Positions 46,960 through 60,029 are shown, numbered from the stretch's first letter. The stretch is DNA of 64,000 bases from Mesocentrotus franciscanus (GCA_037976565.1 CP137685.1:22979796-23043795), one strand, 5' to 3'. Notes: a model not told the origin generated them from the letters alone. Numbers and translations: made by a program.

Positions 46960-49380
46960 CATGCAGGGGTGTCGATTTGTATCCGTGGTTGGGGGATGAT
47001 AGGTGCCAAAATATTTTCGGCAATGGATCAAAGCAACCAAGAGGTAGAAGCGTGTGGCAGGTTGCACCCCTCCCTTCCAAGTTATTAACTTTTTCAAGTC
47101 ACCCTCAATAAAGATAACATTTCAGAGAATATAAGAGTGGTAATAAAATTAATAACATGCTAAATGTTAGTCCTGACTCTTGCCTGCAGTGTAGGCCTAC
47201 CAGACTGATATCATCTATTTTTAAACGAAATTTAGACATTACCAAAAAAATCCAATGGTGAGGGATATCAACTTGTGAAAGTATTATGTTACCAGTGGGC
47301 AAATGCATTAATAAGCAACCAGGAAAGGTTCATGTAGACAGAAAATTCTTTATTTCCTGGTGATAGAAACATACATTTTATGAATATTGATGTCTCCAAA
47401 CAACATTCATCGTGAAAAACCCATTCCAATATTCTGTGTAAGGAGATCTCAAAAAAACATAGTTCTCATTAGTAAATGAAAAACATATTGCTTTTGGTTC
47501 TTCATTTGACTCTCTTCCTTCTTTAATTAAACCAACTGAATCCTCTCTGCGGAAACTCAATTCAATGAAACAGAATATCACTGATGCAAAATTTGGTTCT
47601 CAAAATGACAGAAAATTTCCACTCCTGATCTCATACAAACTGTCTGTTTCTTAAAAACATAATATAAAACTTACGTTCCAACTACCAAACAACAAACTTC
47701 CATTATCTCCTTCTTCACCCAGATATACTTATCATACCAGATACGCTCTAAAATATAAGCATAATATTCCCTAAGGCCCTGACCAGAGCACTATTTTTTC
47801 TCAAAAACTATAACCAGTCTTAGAAGGTGCATTATTATTGGAAGGGTGTTATAAACAAAAGGTCCCAAATTTCATTCAATCTTTTTGTTTCTTGTTTTTC
47901 TTTTCACTTTCCTTTTAAGCCCTGTTAATAATGTGACATTGATTATTTACTCGTTTTTAATTAGTTTTTGAAGAACTCCTAGGTGAAAGAAATCATAAAT
48001 ATTCTTGAATATTATTACTTGTTTTAGAACATGTTGGGCCTGTCTCACATTGCCTTCCATCATTCCATGGCAATTTTCCATCTTTCTTTCAGCTTATTTC
48101 TCACTTCTTTTCCATCCACTCAACTAATTCCTGATCATGCATTAACCTCATACCTACCATCACACATGCCTAAGCCTTTTAGGGAGGGGGATCCCGTAAA
48201 TTAATTTTGACATTGTAAGAAATAAACATGAGCAATATTTCATTGTAGGTTACTTTAAAGTCAATCTCTTTTTTATCGCCCATTCACATCAGTTCCCTGA
48301 AAGAAATGCTGGAATATATATGTCCCTCTTTCTCTTGTCTTTCTTCCTTTTCTCTTCCCCCTTCCTTTTTTCTTCTGCCCGTTTCTTCCCCTTTTCCCTT
48401 TTTCCCAGGTAGCAAGCCCATATGGGGCCATATGGGGATGATCTGGGTCACTTGTGCCATCTGGGCTATTAAATGGAACCCATATTATGTATCCCATATG
48501 GGGCCAATATTTAGTAACCCATATGGGATCTATCCGGGCCAGCCCTTATGGGTTCCAGATGGGAATGAGCTGGGCGTACACATATTGGTAGAATATGAAT
48601 ATGCCCATATGGGTAACACATGGGAAAATCTGGGTTAACCCACATGGGATATATCTGGGTTAACCAATATGGGTACCAGATGGGATTAAGCTGGGCATAC
48701 CCATTTGGGCCCAGTTTGGTATGGGTCCCATCTGGGTCCCATCTGTCTATGGGTCCCATACCCATTTACCCATATGGGTCCCATATGCTTCTTGGGTGCA
48801 GATGCCTTAGGGCCCCAGATGGTTTTCCATATGGGGCCCATGTTTCAGAGAATATGGGATCCATGTGGGTCCCACATGGGCTTGCTACCTGGGTTATTAT
48901 CCTCTCTGTCTCTCATTATCTCTCTCTCCCACTCTCTACTTCTTTTTTGCACTTTTGCGCTTCGCGCTTAACATTTAGCTTGTTGCTCTTTAACGCTGCG
49001 GCTTTGCATTTGGCGCACTGCATTTCTATGATGCTGTTGATTGAATAAATTGAATAAATTCATCAATTCCTGATGAAGCCGTATGAGCGAGAATTCAATT
49101 TATTCTTGTCTCATATACGGTTGTCTCATTTACTTCGTTTTCTATTTATATATGTATGTATTATGAAAATGAGATAGCATAATGTGTATATTGATGGTCA
49201 TCTTGCGAGTAATAACCATTAAATACTCTCATCGGGCTCTCATCGTTAATTTTCTCTTCATTTTTTTTTTTTTTATGGTGAATTATTGGGGGATGATTGT
49301 ACAGGCCATCCCCCCACCTGAAATATTGGAGGGGATATATCCCCCCCCCCATCCCCCCGTGATCGACACGCATGATGCCA
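46960..49380. mobile_element. Second copy of the 2.6-kb element interior, inverted
   Basis: 46960-47865 is the reverse complement of about 42400-43285 (TGTCGATTTGTATCCGTGGT; GGTAGAAGCGTGTGGCAGGT). 48930-49380 is the reverse complement of about 41030-41480 (GATCGACACGCATG; CGCTGCGGCTTTGCATTTGG). The middle parts (41480-42400 and 47865-48930) do not match, so one or both copies carry separate insertions. The terminal inverted repeats are missing here. Confidence 0.8.
48404..48893. mobile_element. 490-bp element made of degenerate CCCATATGGG palindromes with own TIRs
   Basis: It starts CCCAGGTAGCAAGCCCATAT and ends inversely ACATGGGCTTGCTACCTGGG. Between these, more than 20 CCCATATGGG/CCCATCTGGG/CCCATTTGGG-like near-palindromes occur at irregular short intervals. 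The frames rich in Gly/Trp/Pro/Met follow from this motif and are not genes. It is inserted in the second copy of the larger element. Confidence 0.85.
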
Positions 49381-49399
49381 TGCGTATATAGCATGCGCG

Positions 49400-50626
49400 T
49401 ATATCCTTGATAATTATAATCACAATTTCTTTCTTCTTTTCTCCCATTTATTTTCTTTCTTTTACATTTCTCTGCGTCCCGCTCTTTTGCGTTTTCTTTT
49501 GCGCCCCTTTCTTTTGCATTTTGGCACCCCCATGAAGTGCCGCCCCCGTAGTTACGCCTCAATATTTTGTTTTATATAGTTCATGAACAGCTTCGTCAAC
49601 GACATCTTCGAGCGAATTGCCGGCGAAGCTTCCCGCCTCGCTCAGTAAACATAATCGCATGACAATAGAATAATTATCCTATGTTCACATTAAACTGAAA
49701 TTGTCCTGATAAGCATACATACATTGTCACGGACCCAAATGAAAAACTATAATAACATTCTCCAAGTGCAATTTCCTGTTTTCACATGCATGCTGTACAA
49801 ATTACGCATACATCGTGAATATTGTTTGCTTCTCTCTCTCTCTCCCTTCCTCTTATTCTCGTCATAGCCCTTTAAGAGGCGATTTTAAAGATGACGTGGA
49901 GTGACATCCTTCATTGTCAATTTCTGTGTCCCCAACCATTTCGGCAGATATAAAAAGGAAACAGAAATAAAGAAAGAAAGAACGAAATCGGCACTTGTTG
50001 CCCCTTACGGCGAATGTGACAGTTCGAACATATATACTACCGACAAGGAATTTTGTTTTGGTTGTTAGAAACGAATTCGGTTAGACCCCAGACAAAAAAT
50101 ATAGACTAGTGATACCATTTCTCCTAAAAAATTCTCAACCACAAACCCGATTCCAGTTTATTTGTTTTATTTTCTTTTGGTTGCCTAATTTTGCCCTACT
50201 TAAATTTTCGAATACATTGGGATTGCTGTTTATTTACAATTTTGCCCCCCAAAAATCTTATTCTTGTCTCCCACTTTATCTTTCTCTCTTTTTATTTTAT
50301 GTCCTTGTAAATGTCTTTTTCCCCCTCACATTGCTTCCCTCTCTCTCTCTCTCACTCACTCTCTATCCCTTTCTCTCTCTCTCCATTTTCATTTTTTTGA
50401 TATCAAATTCATCTTTCTTTTATATCCTTGTCTCTCACAAATAGATTTACCACCAAACTGGAATAAATGTATGCCAATAAATCAAATCAAATCAAATTAA
50501 AATAAAACTAATTTCGACGCCGCCCGCCATTGCAACTCTTCTCTCCCCTCTCTCTCTCTCTCTCTCTCTCATACCCTCTCTGTCTCTATCTCTGTCTGTC
50601 TCCCCCTCTCTCTCTATATCCCCCGC

Positions 50627-50665
<39 letters not shown>

Positions 50666-51530
50666 ATCTTCCTTTCTATCTTTCTCAATTATTATTTTCG
50701 TCTCCCATATCTCTTTATACGTGTCATTACGAGCAAAACTTTTTGCAGGTACTGAGCCAGTACGAAAGTAAGAAATTATACATTTTTGATGAGCTTACCC
50801 GGGCATGAATCCGTTGAATAAGAAAAGAATATATTATACTGAGGGTTACCACACAAAAAAATATACTGGCTTGAGAAGAAGAATAAAAATGATATGTTCA
50901 TATTTTTCCTCACCTTTGGCAGAAAGTGTAAAGCTACTGCATTCCCTTACCAAGGGTTCGTCATTCTCTTAAAGGGATTGGGTATCTTTGTCTCAGATTC
51001 TAAACAAAATCCTGGATTTAGCTCATGCTGCAATCATAATTATAAACCTTTAGGTCAGTCAGGAATCCCATGACGTTTACAAGCCGATCGCCCATCTGAT
51101 TATCAAGATATTTATGATTGGAATTCGAAATTACAAAAACCGTTTTCCCGACGGTTTTTATAACACTACATTCTATTGGAGAAAATGAGTATGGTTAAAT
51201 CGGTCACTCAAATTTTTTTGTTGAGGCACTTCATGATCATTTTGAAGCGCAATTTTGTTAGGGCTCCAATATTTTACCATATCACAGACGCTAATAACAC
51301 GTAGGGTCATGCATCTCAGATTTGGCATTGTTAAACGATGCCTTTAAATGCCACCAATCACATGAATCTAAGATCATTATAAAAACTCATAAAACTCATA
51401 TATTCATTTATTATCATAAGATGGTCGGACTGCCATAATGCTCCTGCTACGGTTGCTCCGTGGTCAATATCCTATACACTAACCGAATTCCTAACTTCAA
51501 TCTATGACCAAACACTATACCTAACCTTAA
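49400..51530. other. AT-rich sequence with CT microsatellites
   Basis: Contains (CT)n tracts at about 49828-49860, 50335-50395 and 50540-50680. I see no supported gene or named repeat. Confidence 0.6.
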
Positions 51531-51532
51531 CC

Positions 51533-51940
51533 TTAAAGATAAAGACCGGTTCTGGTCATGCGATTGCATTGTAAAAGAAATGTTGTGGAATAGATCAGAA
51601 AAGGTTGATCACCTAGCATATAACTATTAGTGTGTACTGCAAGGTTCTGGAATCATCAAAATGGTAAGAAATTAGGCCCAGTCTTGGTAAAGTTACAAGC
51701 ACTGTACACAGAAAGATGTATATGGGACTACGCGACCACGTGCGCGATATCTATTTGGTCCCAATAGATATAATGATTTACCGAATATATCAATTAGTAG
51801 GCGGTTTCCCGACTTTCCCGGCAAAATTTGTATCATCACGTATTAGTCAAAACACATTCTTTCACATGATTGGTAATGAGAGCTTCCGTTTCATTTTTTT
51901 TTGAGAGAGGGGCGTTTCCAAAACTGGTCTTTACCTTTAA
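51533..51940. mobile_element. ~400-bp MITE family 'AAAGGTAAAGACCAG', full copy
   Basis: Starts TTAAAGATAAAGACCGG and ends AAAACTGGTCTTTACCTTTAA, with a family interior containing CGATATCTATTTGGTCCCAA. The best preserved copy in the window along with 17429-17834. Confidence 0.9.
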
Positions 51941-52711
51941 ACTGAACCTAAGACCTTATCGCAAACCACATCCACTAAAGCCTGGAGCAAATGTCACCAG
52001 AGCAAATTCAATGCTGGATCACCCCTGAAGTCTGAAACAGTTTTATTTTTATACATTATTTATATTGATTTTTTGTTTTATCATGCTAAATGCAGTTAGC
52101 ACAAAATGGATTAAAAACTCAAGATAGTATCGCACTGTGCTTCATTGTTATTACATTACATTTTATTTGGTCTAGTAGTTATACAGATCAGTGGTGCAGA
52201 TTTTTATTTTTGAAGGAGGGCGAAAGAGGGCGACAGCTCAGTATCTAAAACTACATCCATAAAACCCGTGCAGACAAAGACAAAATGTTTTTTAGAAATA
52301 ATATGGGTTCAAGGCACAAAATCAAAATAGTTTTAGCAGTTTGAAATTAAATTCTTCTAACATGGTTTAATATTGTAACACTTTTATTTTTTAATAAGGG
52401 CATATCTTTTTATTCATTAAAGATGATTGTGATTCGCATCATAACATTGTAGTTATCTATCATGACCTTTTCCAGAACTTGAAATTACGGTGTTAAGAAT
52501 AGCTTAAATTTATATTTTTACAAATCAAATAGATCCAGATAATTGTCGTTCACCTAATCATATAATGATGACATCGGAATCTAATTGCTTCCTTTTTGAG
52601 TACCCTGGGGTTCCAAACTCCTACACATTACCAACAAAAAAGAGAAGTCATATTTCTGTTGGATTCTAAAAAAACTGGAAGGTGGGAGGGCATTTTTCTG
52701 AATACTGTCAC

Positions 52712-52910
52712 TTAAAGCCCCTCTGCACTAGTTTGGCCAGGAGGGATTAGAGGGATTAGCGTGATCACTGACAGGTGGTTATCTCATCAACTCAGCTCTC
52801 AATTAACGTAAGAAAAAGAGGATCATGTGGGACCAACGGGCACCGCTTAGGCATTGTTTTCTATATAGAGGGAGCCAGTAGCTACACGTAGTACAATGGG
52901 GCTTTAAAGA
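52712..52910. mobile_element. ~200-bp MITE, TIR CTTAAAGCCCC
   Basis: ACTTAAAGCCCCTCTGCACT at the left end corresponds inversely to GTACAATGGGGCTTTAAAG at the right end. Non-coding interior. Confidence 0.55.
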
Positions 52911-52919
52911 AAAAAGTGA

Positions 52920-54760
52920 AACGTATGCATCAGTAGCTTAAAAATTGTGCAGTACACAGTGGTGTAGCGGGGTCCAGACATTGCTGGGGGCATCAGCATT
53001 GGGGGTCTTGATTGATGGACGGAATGTAAATTAACAAAGTAATTTCCTAGGAGATGAGTTTCATATTTGGGGTGCCGTTATCTTCTTTTTACCTGCCCTT
53101 TCACGTTTCTATTTATTTGCCTTTATTTCGCAAACAATTCAATCAGGGACACATGCCCTAAAACTCCCTCCAGCTACGCCATTGATAACTAATGTTAACT
53201 GATATATAAAGACCAGAAAGGACATGTTGGAACTTGTAAAAATAACATATAAACACTTATTTTTACGATTAGGTATAAATAGTACGAATTTTCCTCACCA
53301 TTCACGAGTAAACAAATTAATTGTCTTGTTTTTATCAAAGAGGGCGCTATGCTACATCTGCCTCGAGATCCTGTACAGCTCGTTGTATTCATTAATAGTA
53401 ATTTTGCATTCCATGAAAAAACAGAGGCTGTTGAAATAGACCGTGGTAGTGACCAAAACTATGTTTTATTCAGTTGTTCCAAACCATTAATTATCTCGTG
53501 TTATTTCAATTTTAAAATAGTGAACTATCACGTAATACGTTAGACACACCTCAGAAAGCCTTTCACTATTTAAAACGCCACCCCTCTCAGTTGATTTTTA
53601 AACAATGGAGAGGACATTTTTTATTTGTTTTAATTTTAAAAAGCCAAACTTGGACATTAACAAAAAAACACAAAAATGATTGGATCTATAAACGGATAAA
53701 GTCATTAGTAGACACCTATAGGTAAGAGTAGCACGACAAAATCTGGTAATGTTTTAAATATACACAATAAGTACCGACACACGAACACACATACAAAATC
53801 AATGTGCTAACCTAGAAATGTGCCCCTCTTTAGCAGAAATATTTAGACCCCTAAAGCACCTCCAAAATGTGTAATCCTTTTTTTTTGGGGGGTGGGGGGA
53901 GGTGGGAGGGGTGCCTGGTCGGACACATTTGCTCCCCCCCCCCCTCCCATCCTTTCCGGCTAGTCAAGAGAAGCTGGAGGCGAAACCTGAAAGTTTTATT
54001 GAGTGAGTTTACTTTTTCACTCCCGGGCATTATGATGTAACGCCGCATACATTTTAAATGCAATGATAACTTAAATCTGCATCCGCCAGTGAACAACATC
54101 CATACGATATTTCGCTCTTGAAATCTGGCATCAAATTTCTCTACATATTCCCCGGACGTAATACACGCGTTGGCAACACGAATGAATACACCTCTTCCCC
54201 TGCACGTTTGTGTTATCCTCCCCCTTCCTCCATCATCAATTCTCTACTTTGTTTACGTGCCACGCCCCCTTCATGGGAACATATTACAAGGGGACTTTCC
54301 CGCGTGTATCGTCTATGTTCATTACGTAATGAACACGTTATAGAGATTAAGATATGCTTTGATTGATCAACCCTTTCCTTCTGAATAACGTGTGTAGGTT
54401 TCAGAGTTGAATGACCAACACTGACCAAGCTTTCAAAGCGACACTGGACGTACACATACATACACGATTCGCTCATATTCATTTCGTAATTGGGGCTTTG
54501 GTGTACCTGATGTGTGTATGCTGGTAACGCATGCATAAAGTGAGTTGCGTGAGTTAGTTGCGGGCAGCGAGAGAGAGAAAGAGAGGGAAATAAGGAGAAA
54601 ACGTGCGTGTACGTAAAGCGATGTATTTCTGCACCAGTTTTCGTTGATCTCACGTTTTGCTCCCATCCATCGCATTTCTGTGAGTGTCACATCGTTGCTG
54701 CGTTATCCTATTGAATATTTTCACCAAGCAGTAGACATCTCTGTCTACATCAGCATCGAG
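52920..54760. other. Region upstream of the PKG-type exon
   Basis: AT-rich, with a G-run at 53880-53905 and a C-run near 53930. 54100-54760 becomes less AT-rich and may hold promoter sequence of the PKG gene, but no TATA box, initiator or clear site decides it. Confidence 0.45.
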
Positions 54761-54769
54761 ACAGCTTGT

Positions 54770-55249
54770 TCTACGTACTGAAAGATGTGATCATCATCGC
54801 GTCATTTTCGCCTTGGAAAATAAGGGTTTATTTTTCAGCACCAAGGGGTGTTCATGGTGGACGCCTACCCGTTTACTCTGGGGAGTTAATTACTGAGGGA
54901 TTCGCTGGCGATCAAGTGTGTTTTGCTTGTGATCTCCGGGTCGAACTACCCTGCATCGGGGAGTGCAGAGAACGAATGTTTATCACGCTAATGTAGTAAC
55001 TTCACCATACACAACCTGTAGATTTAGCGCAGCTTTGCAACATTGTGATTCGTTTTTTATCACTCGTGTTCGATACCGGGTTGATTATACAGCAGTGATG
55101 CCCTTCAGCAGATGGGCTATGGAGATATCTTAATTCGTGAGCACTTCTTGTCCGTGTTATATTGTGAGTGTAAGCCGGTGGATACTTGGACGGCACCGTC
55201 CTCATCATCAACCGTTTCATTGTCGTCATCGTGATCGGGATTATCCACC
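54770..55249 (+). promoter_or_regulatory. Probable 5' UTR of the PKG-type gene
   Basis: This stretch runs uninterrupted into the Kozak context CCACCATGG. It contains several short upstream AUG frames, the longest 54766-54996 (76 codons, no known family). The transcription start is not visible, so the left limit is arbitrary; an intron within it is possible. Confidence 0.4.
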
Positions 55250-55527
55250 ATGGGGAGTTTAATGGAGCTGCAGAAGGTGTTACGGCAGAAGGAAGAGAGG
55301 ATAGCCGAGCTTCAAAACCTCCTCAAGTTTCGAGATGAAGAGCTGGCGGAGATGCGAACCAAACTTGATAAATTCATGTCGGTTTTACCCACCTCACCGT
55401 CCCTGGTGAACATCTGTCGTCAGCCAAGGTTGAAGAGAGCCCTAGGAATCTCCGCTGAACCCCAGGTACAGAAGTCGGTCCAGGAATTGACGGCGCAGGT
55501 CTTTAATAAGTACCCCAAATCAAAAAG
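55250..55527 (+). CDS. PRKG1: cGMP-dependent protein kinase 1-type, first coding exon (zipper + autoinhibitory segment)
   Basis: ATG in a perfect Kozak context starts MGSLMELQKVLRQKEERIAE. Hydrophobics at positions 4, 11, 18, 25, 32, 39 and 46 (L, L, I, L, L, L, L) form an unbroken leucine zipper, the PKG dimerisation helix. KLDKFMSVLP and, near residues 63-72, RALGISAEPQ match the PKG1-alpha hinge and pseudosubstrate (RAQGISAEPQ), which holds the kinase inactive until cGMP binds. The exon ends AAAAAG|GTAAGA in phase 2 within PKSKR, where vertebrate PKG1 also switches exons. Position 42, the redox-active Cys of mammalian PKG1-alpha, is Phe. The cGMP-binding and kinase exons lie beyond the window. 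Confidence 0.93.
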
Positions 55528-55775
55528 GTAAGAGAGAACAAATGATGAGTGTTTGATGGTAGCTAAATGGTGACGATATGCGTGGTATGAACATTGAGGT
55601 GACAGTCGGATTGAATTATGATATCTTTCGAGGTTACGGGTGTGAGAGAGAATGAGCATTTCATAGATCCTGTCCAAGTGACAGGGTGGAATTTTCTAAA
55701 GAGTAAAAGTAAAGTATGTGATGACTGATGACACATTTTCATTATTTGGTTTGATGGTTTGTTTTACCTGAATAC

Positions 55776-55965
55776 TAAGAAAGCATGTGTATGCTTGTAA
55801 GGAAGCAACCAAGGGACCGACGGCTTTAAGTCCTCTCCGAGGACTTGGTAATGCGGATTAATGCCTTACCAAAGGGTACTACTACTAGCGCATCAACTTG
55901 GTTTTGAACCCGGGACCTCCCGGTTACGAGACCACTGCTCTATCACTGAGCCATCACGTCTCTTC
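55776..55965 (-). mobile_element. tRNA-derived SINE
   Basis: The minus strand begins GAGACGTGATGGCTCAGTGA TAGAGC (A box), then GTCCCGGGTTCAAAACCAAG (B box), and ends with GCCGTCGGTCCCTTGGTTGC. Same family as 10551-10738. Confidence 0.85.
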
Positions 55966-56424
55966 ACATCAGAATGAATAAACCCCAAATATGTGGATGT
56001 TAAGTTCGTCGATTTTATTATAAATCCACATTTTCATTTATTTGGTCATTGGATTCATACACGAATGCAAGATGTATTTAGGCACACCCCCTATTTCTCT
56101 CCTCTCCAAATGCAGAGAGGGGTAGAAATCAATTCTTTTAGGAGTCACATGCACATTAAGGATCACTTCGATTTGGAGTTGAATCCACTCCACAATTATA
56201 ATGGAATCCACTCCGAAGCAGTGGTTTGAAGTAGTTAACTAGAAGTAATCATTTGAGAGTTTTTCCGGCATATTTGATATTTGAGCGTGCGTTACCACTT
56301 TCCATCCTAAAACGAAGAAAAGTGATCCCTAAATTAATATGAACAAGTCATTCCTCTACTGTACATTTACAGAGATCGGGAAGTACAGCATTGGGTTGCC
56401 AAGTCTGCCCGATGATTCCGTGAA

Positions 56425-56495
56425 GCATCGGTGGTTCAGTGGTAGAATTCTCGCCTGCCACGCGGGTGACCCGGGTTCGATTCCCGGCCGATGCA
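56425..56495 (+). tRNA. tRNA-Gly (anticodon GCC)
   Basis: 71 nt. The acceptor stem GCATCGG pairs with CCGATGC, the D arm is GTTCAGTGGTAGAAT, and the anticodon arm is CTCGC-CTGCCAC-GCGGG with GCC at 56457-56459. The T arm CCGGGTTCGATTCCCGG is perfect. A and B boxes are intact, there is no intron, and it is followed within two bases by a run of nine T, a pol III terminator. It differs from the vertebrate gene only at compensated stem positions and the variable loop. It looks functional, not a SINE head, as no SINE body follows. Confidence 0.97.
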
Positions 56496-56496
56496 A

Positions 56497-56506
56497 GTTT
56501 TTTTTT
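56497..56506 (+). terminator. Pol III T-run terminator of tRNA-Gly
   Basis: AGTTTTTTTTTAGC directly after the tRNA 3' end, long enough for efficient pol III release. Confidence 0.85.
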
Positions 56507-59500
56507 AGCGCTTAGAGAATTCGATGGAAAGCGCTTTATGAGCACCGTTTTTATTATTATTATTGTTTTGCTATCATGCCAGGATTCAAACCCATGTCCT
56601 TTCTATATATATCCAGTCATTATTTTCAACCGTTCAAGGACAATGGAATTTTTTGTAACAGTAACTATAGATCAACAATACAAACTGTCCAACAACGGTC
56701 TTTATTCTGTAATTATGACGATGAATGACAAAAGCAGTTTTGCAAAGGCAGTACTGGCAGACTATGTGATGCACAAACATGACAAGGGGTGTGTTTTTGT
56801 TTGGTTTATCATCAAACAAATTGCATTGGCTTGATGGTATCAAAGTATGATAATAATTAGGATAAATGTTGATGTTCTACGAATGTTCCCACGAAATTTT
56901 GCAACCTTCAACTTTTCCATTCAAATTCTATGGTTTGAAATAAATAATGTATTACAAATAGTTACGTGCTTATGAATGTGCTTATACCGAGGGTTACGTC
57001 AATACTGTTAAATATTCAAATAACTTAGACATTTTTTGCAAACATTTGAATATAAGAACTCAAGTTTGCTTTGATTTTTAAAGGAAATACCCGTTTTACC
57101 AATGTAGTAGGGAGTGGGTGGGGCGAGCTAATTAAAAACCTTAGAAACATTTTGATTTCTGGCAGCGAAGTGCCTGAATACCTCCATATTTGAGCAACGA
57201 GGTGCCCGAATAGCGCTCTATTTGACAGCGAGGTGCCCGACTTTATATTATGTGTTTTATATCGAAATTAATTTTTTACCACGCTCGTTTTCTTCACTCG
57301 CTCGCAACAGTTAGTTCAGGATAGTTCTGGGCTATGAGATGCGCAAATCTCCTCAGGTTCATGCATTCGTGATATTTTGTATTCATTGTATTCGGCAGCA
57401 ATGTGCCCGCACACTTAATTCTATGTTTAACCTAGTGTGTTGATTATAAAGTAAAGTCGATATCGTATTAAAAGTGTCATTATTTTGTTACCATATTATC
57501 ACAGTTGGAAACAACTAAACATTGCTTTCCTGTATTAAAATGTCGGGTTCACCAAATCATTTTCTATTATAGGCTTATGCAGATCAGTCGTTTGATATAT
57601 GACTGTGTAAACGCTATTCTCGATGCTCTACAGGTCATCTGAACTCACTGCGTCAAACAAATAACAAGAAATGTTTACGATTCGAGTTCATAACCTCAAC
57701 GAAAAATGTCCATCTATTCTTGCGGTTTTCTGCAAATTATCCATGCCATATTGTGGTTAGTGGATTGTTTTCAGGTCCTTCCAAATTTTTTTTATTTTTA
57801 AAATCACAATTCACAAATACGTCCTTTTTTTAATATATTTTGTTTGGTTATTCATGGACAAATTCTTGCGGTTTTATTCAAGGGTAGTACCGTAGTGGTT
57901 ATTATTATGGATTATCCATATGAAGAAAAGGTAGGCTTATTCTCTTAATCTCTTAAAATGGCAGAAGAAGATTAACTCGGCTTGATTGCTCATCTGAATA
58001 AAAATAACAAACCAAATTACCAAAGTACAAAATAAAATACTCGGAACAAATGGTTATTTCTTACAGAAGATTTGCAAAGTTATTCGAAATAGATACATCA
58101 ACGTTAAAACGTTGACAATTATTAAGTCTATAGTGGATGCTAATGCTCTGCCTGGTATGCTTCGTGAAAGAGGATATATCAAATCAATCAAGAATAATTA
58201 TAACAGAGAAAGCTGTTTGTATCATTCTATATTATAAGATCGAGATTGTGCCAAAAATTCATGATATAGATCGAATTCTGCATGTACAATGTATCATAAG
58301 ACTCATTGAAAAATCTTAGGTAGATCTCCTGTTAGGTCGTTCACAATACAATCCAGCCTTTAATATTAGGAATCTACTCTAAAAGAAAGCAGACGAATCC
58401 GAGAAGCAAACAGGTGACATTTGTAACGAAATCGGACCCTAAAAAAGGAAGAAAGTTATGAATTTGTGAAAGTTATAATTACTATACGTATGAGAACTAT
58501 TAATTAACTGAAGCGGTAATGTCACTGTGATGTAAAGCTAGACAACTTACCGTTTGTTCCAAACTTCCAACACACGACAAATACTAAAATGTCAGTGTTT
58601 TTTTCACGAATGTATGACTCAGGAGGCTCTTTTATCTTTTGAGGACCTATGATCATATGCAATCCATGATTTATTTTGAGTATTGTCCCAGGGGAGAAGG
58701 CAATTAGAGAAAACATAATAATAACATAATAATAATATTAGGAGAAAACGTAAATTAATTATATTTGTGTACACAACAAACGGGAGAGTTGTATGTGTCT
58801 GCATCACAGTCCACTGACCGAATTGCCAATTTGAGAATCGCATAGATGGAGTGATCTCGTATTTCAAACATTCATAACTCTCTTATTATTGCTGTGATTT
58901 ATTTTAAACTTTCGCCTTTCTGTTTCTCTTATTATTCTACTTTCATACAAATTAACTTATTACAAAGGTTGGATTGATCTTTATGATTTTGATATAGGTC
59001 TTTCAATGACTTGATGATTGGGCTAATAAACAATGTCAGCTTGTCGATTGGTGATCTACCAGCCTGCCATTTGTAAATTCGAAATAATTCGGAACCGTTT
59101 CACTTTACAGGCTGTAGGAAGGAAATGAATTAGTGCCACCCGATCAGTATCATTGCATATTCATTTCAGATTTATAAAAAAAATTAAGCCATTACGATCG
59201 TTCATTTGTTATAGTCAAGACATGTTGAATATATTTACAATGTACTGTTCGGGATCTACATTGTTGGCTTTACATTTTGAAGAAGACAGATACATTCAGT
59301 ACGTGATTTGTTAAATGTACATAACAGTTGGACCGTTGACCTAGCGACCTTGGTCTTATAATGTAACGTTTATATAATATGGTATTTTCAATTTTGAAGT
59401 ATCTTTAGAAACCAAAATTCTCTTTGTGGGAAACATGATGGATTTAATTGGCATGTATCTTCGCGTTGCCATGGTAATTAGGAGCTAAACGCTATTTATG

Positions 59501-59789
59501 AGTGATTCATTAGTAACGAAAGCAACGAGTAAGATGATAACACGTTCTTCGAAACAGCCTGATCGGGCGAATCTTTGAGAATTATCCTGTTTATCATATT
59601 TTGATACGCAATAATTATTTTATGGGTTATTTTGTGGTATAGACTTTGTATTCCCTCACAGTAGATTTTGATGTTCGTTTGAGTGTTGTTTCGATGAATA
59701 TTACACTTCACCCAGTGCTATACAAAAGTGTTTCTATTCATTATAGGCAGGATTTAGTATTTGTCTTTAAGTAACTTAAAATCTTCAAC

Positions 59790-59885
59790 AATATATATAT
59801 ATATATATATATTTTCTATTCTTACATGAGGTGTGAGATGTAAAACCATGCATTTGAACAGTAAAAAAAAAAAAAAAAAAAAAAA
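59790..59885 (+). repeat. (TA)n followed by a poly(A) run
   Basis: About 10 TA units near 59792-59812 and about 23 A near 59863-59885. Confidence 0.9.
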
Positions 59886-60029
59886 TCAGTATTTTAGGGG
59901 TACAATCTATTATTATAATTATAGTGCAAACAAATTCAAGCATCTTGTTTGGTAATGCAGAAACATATAACAGGGAAGTCTTTATTAACGTTATTATGTA
60001 TGAAGATCAAAGTGTTTGGTATACAACGA

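Noticed and set aside
48404..48893. Cluster of serum response (CArG) sites
   Set aside because: The core CC-CATATG-GG has C and G inside, not six A/T, so it does not meet the CArG consensus.
48306..49048. Frames rich in Gly, Trp, Pro, Met and His
   Set aside because: They result from the CCCATATGGG motif, open in several frames.
54766..54996. 76-codon frame upstream of the PKG exon as a separate gene
   Set aside because: Ends before the Kozak ATG, with no recognisable domain; at most an upstream ORF.
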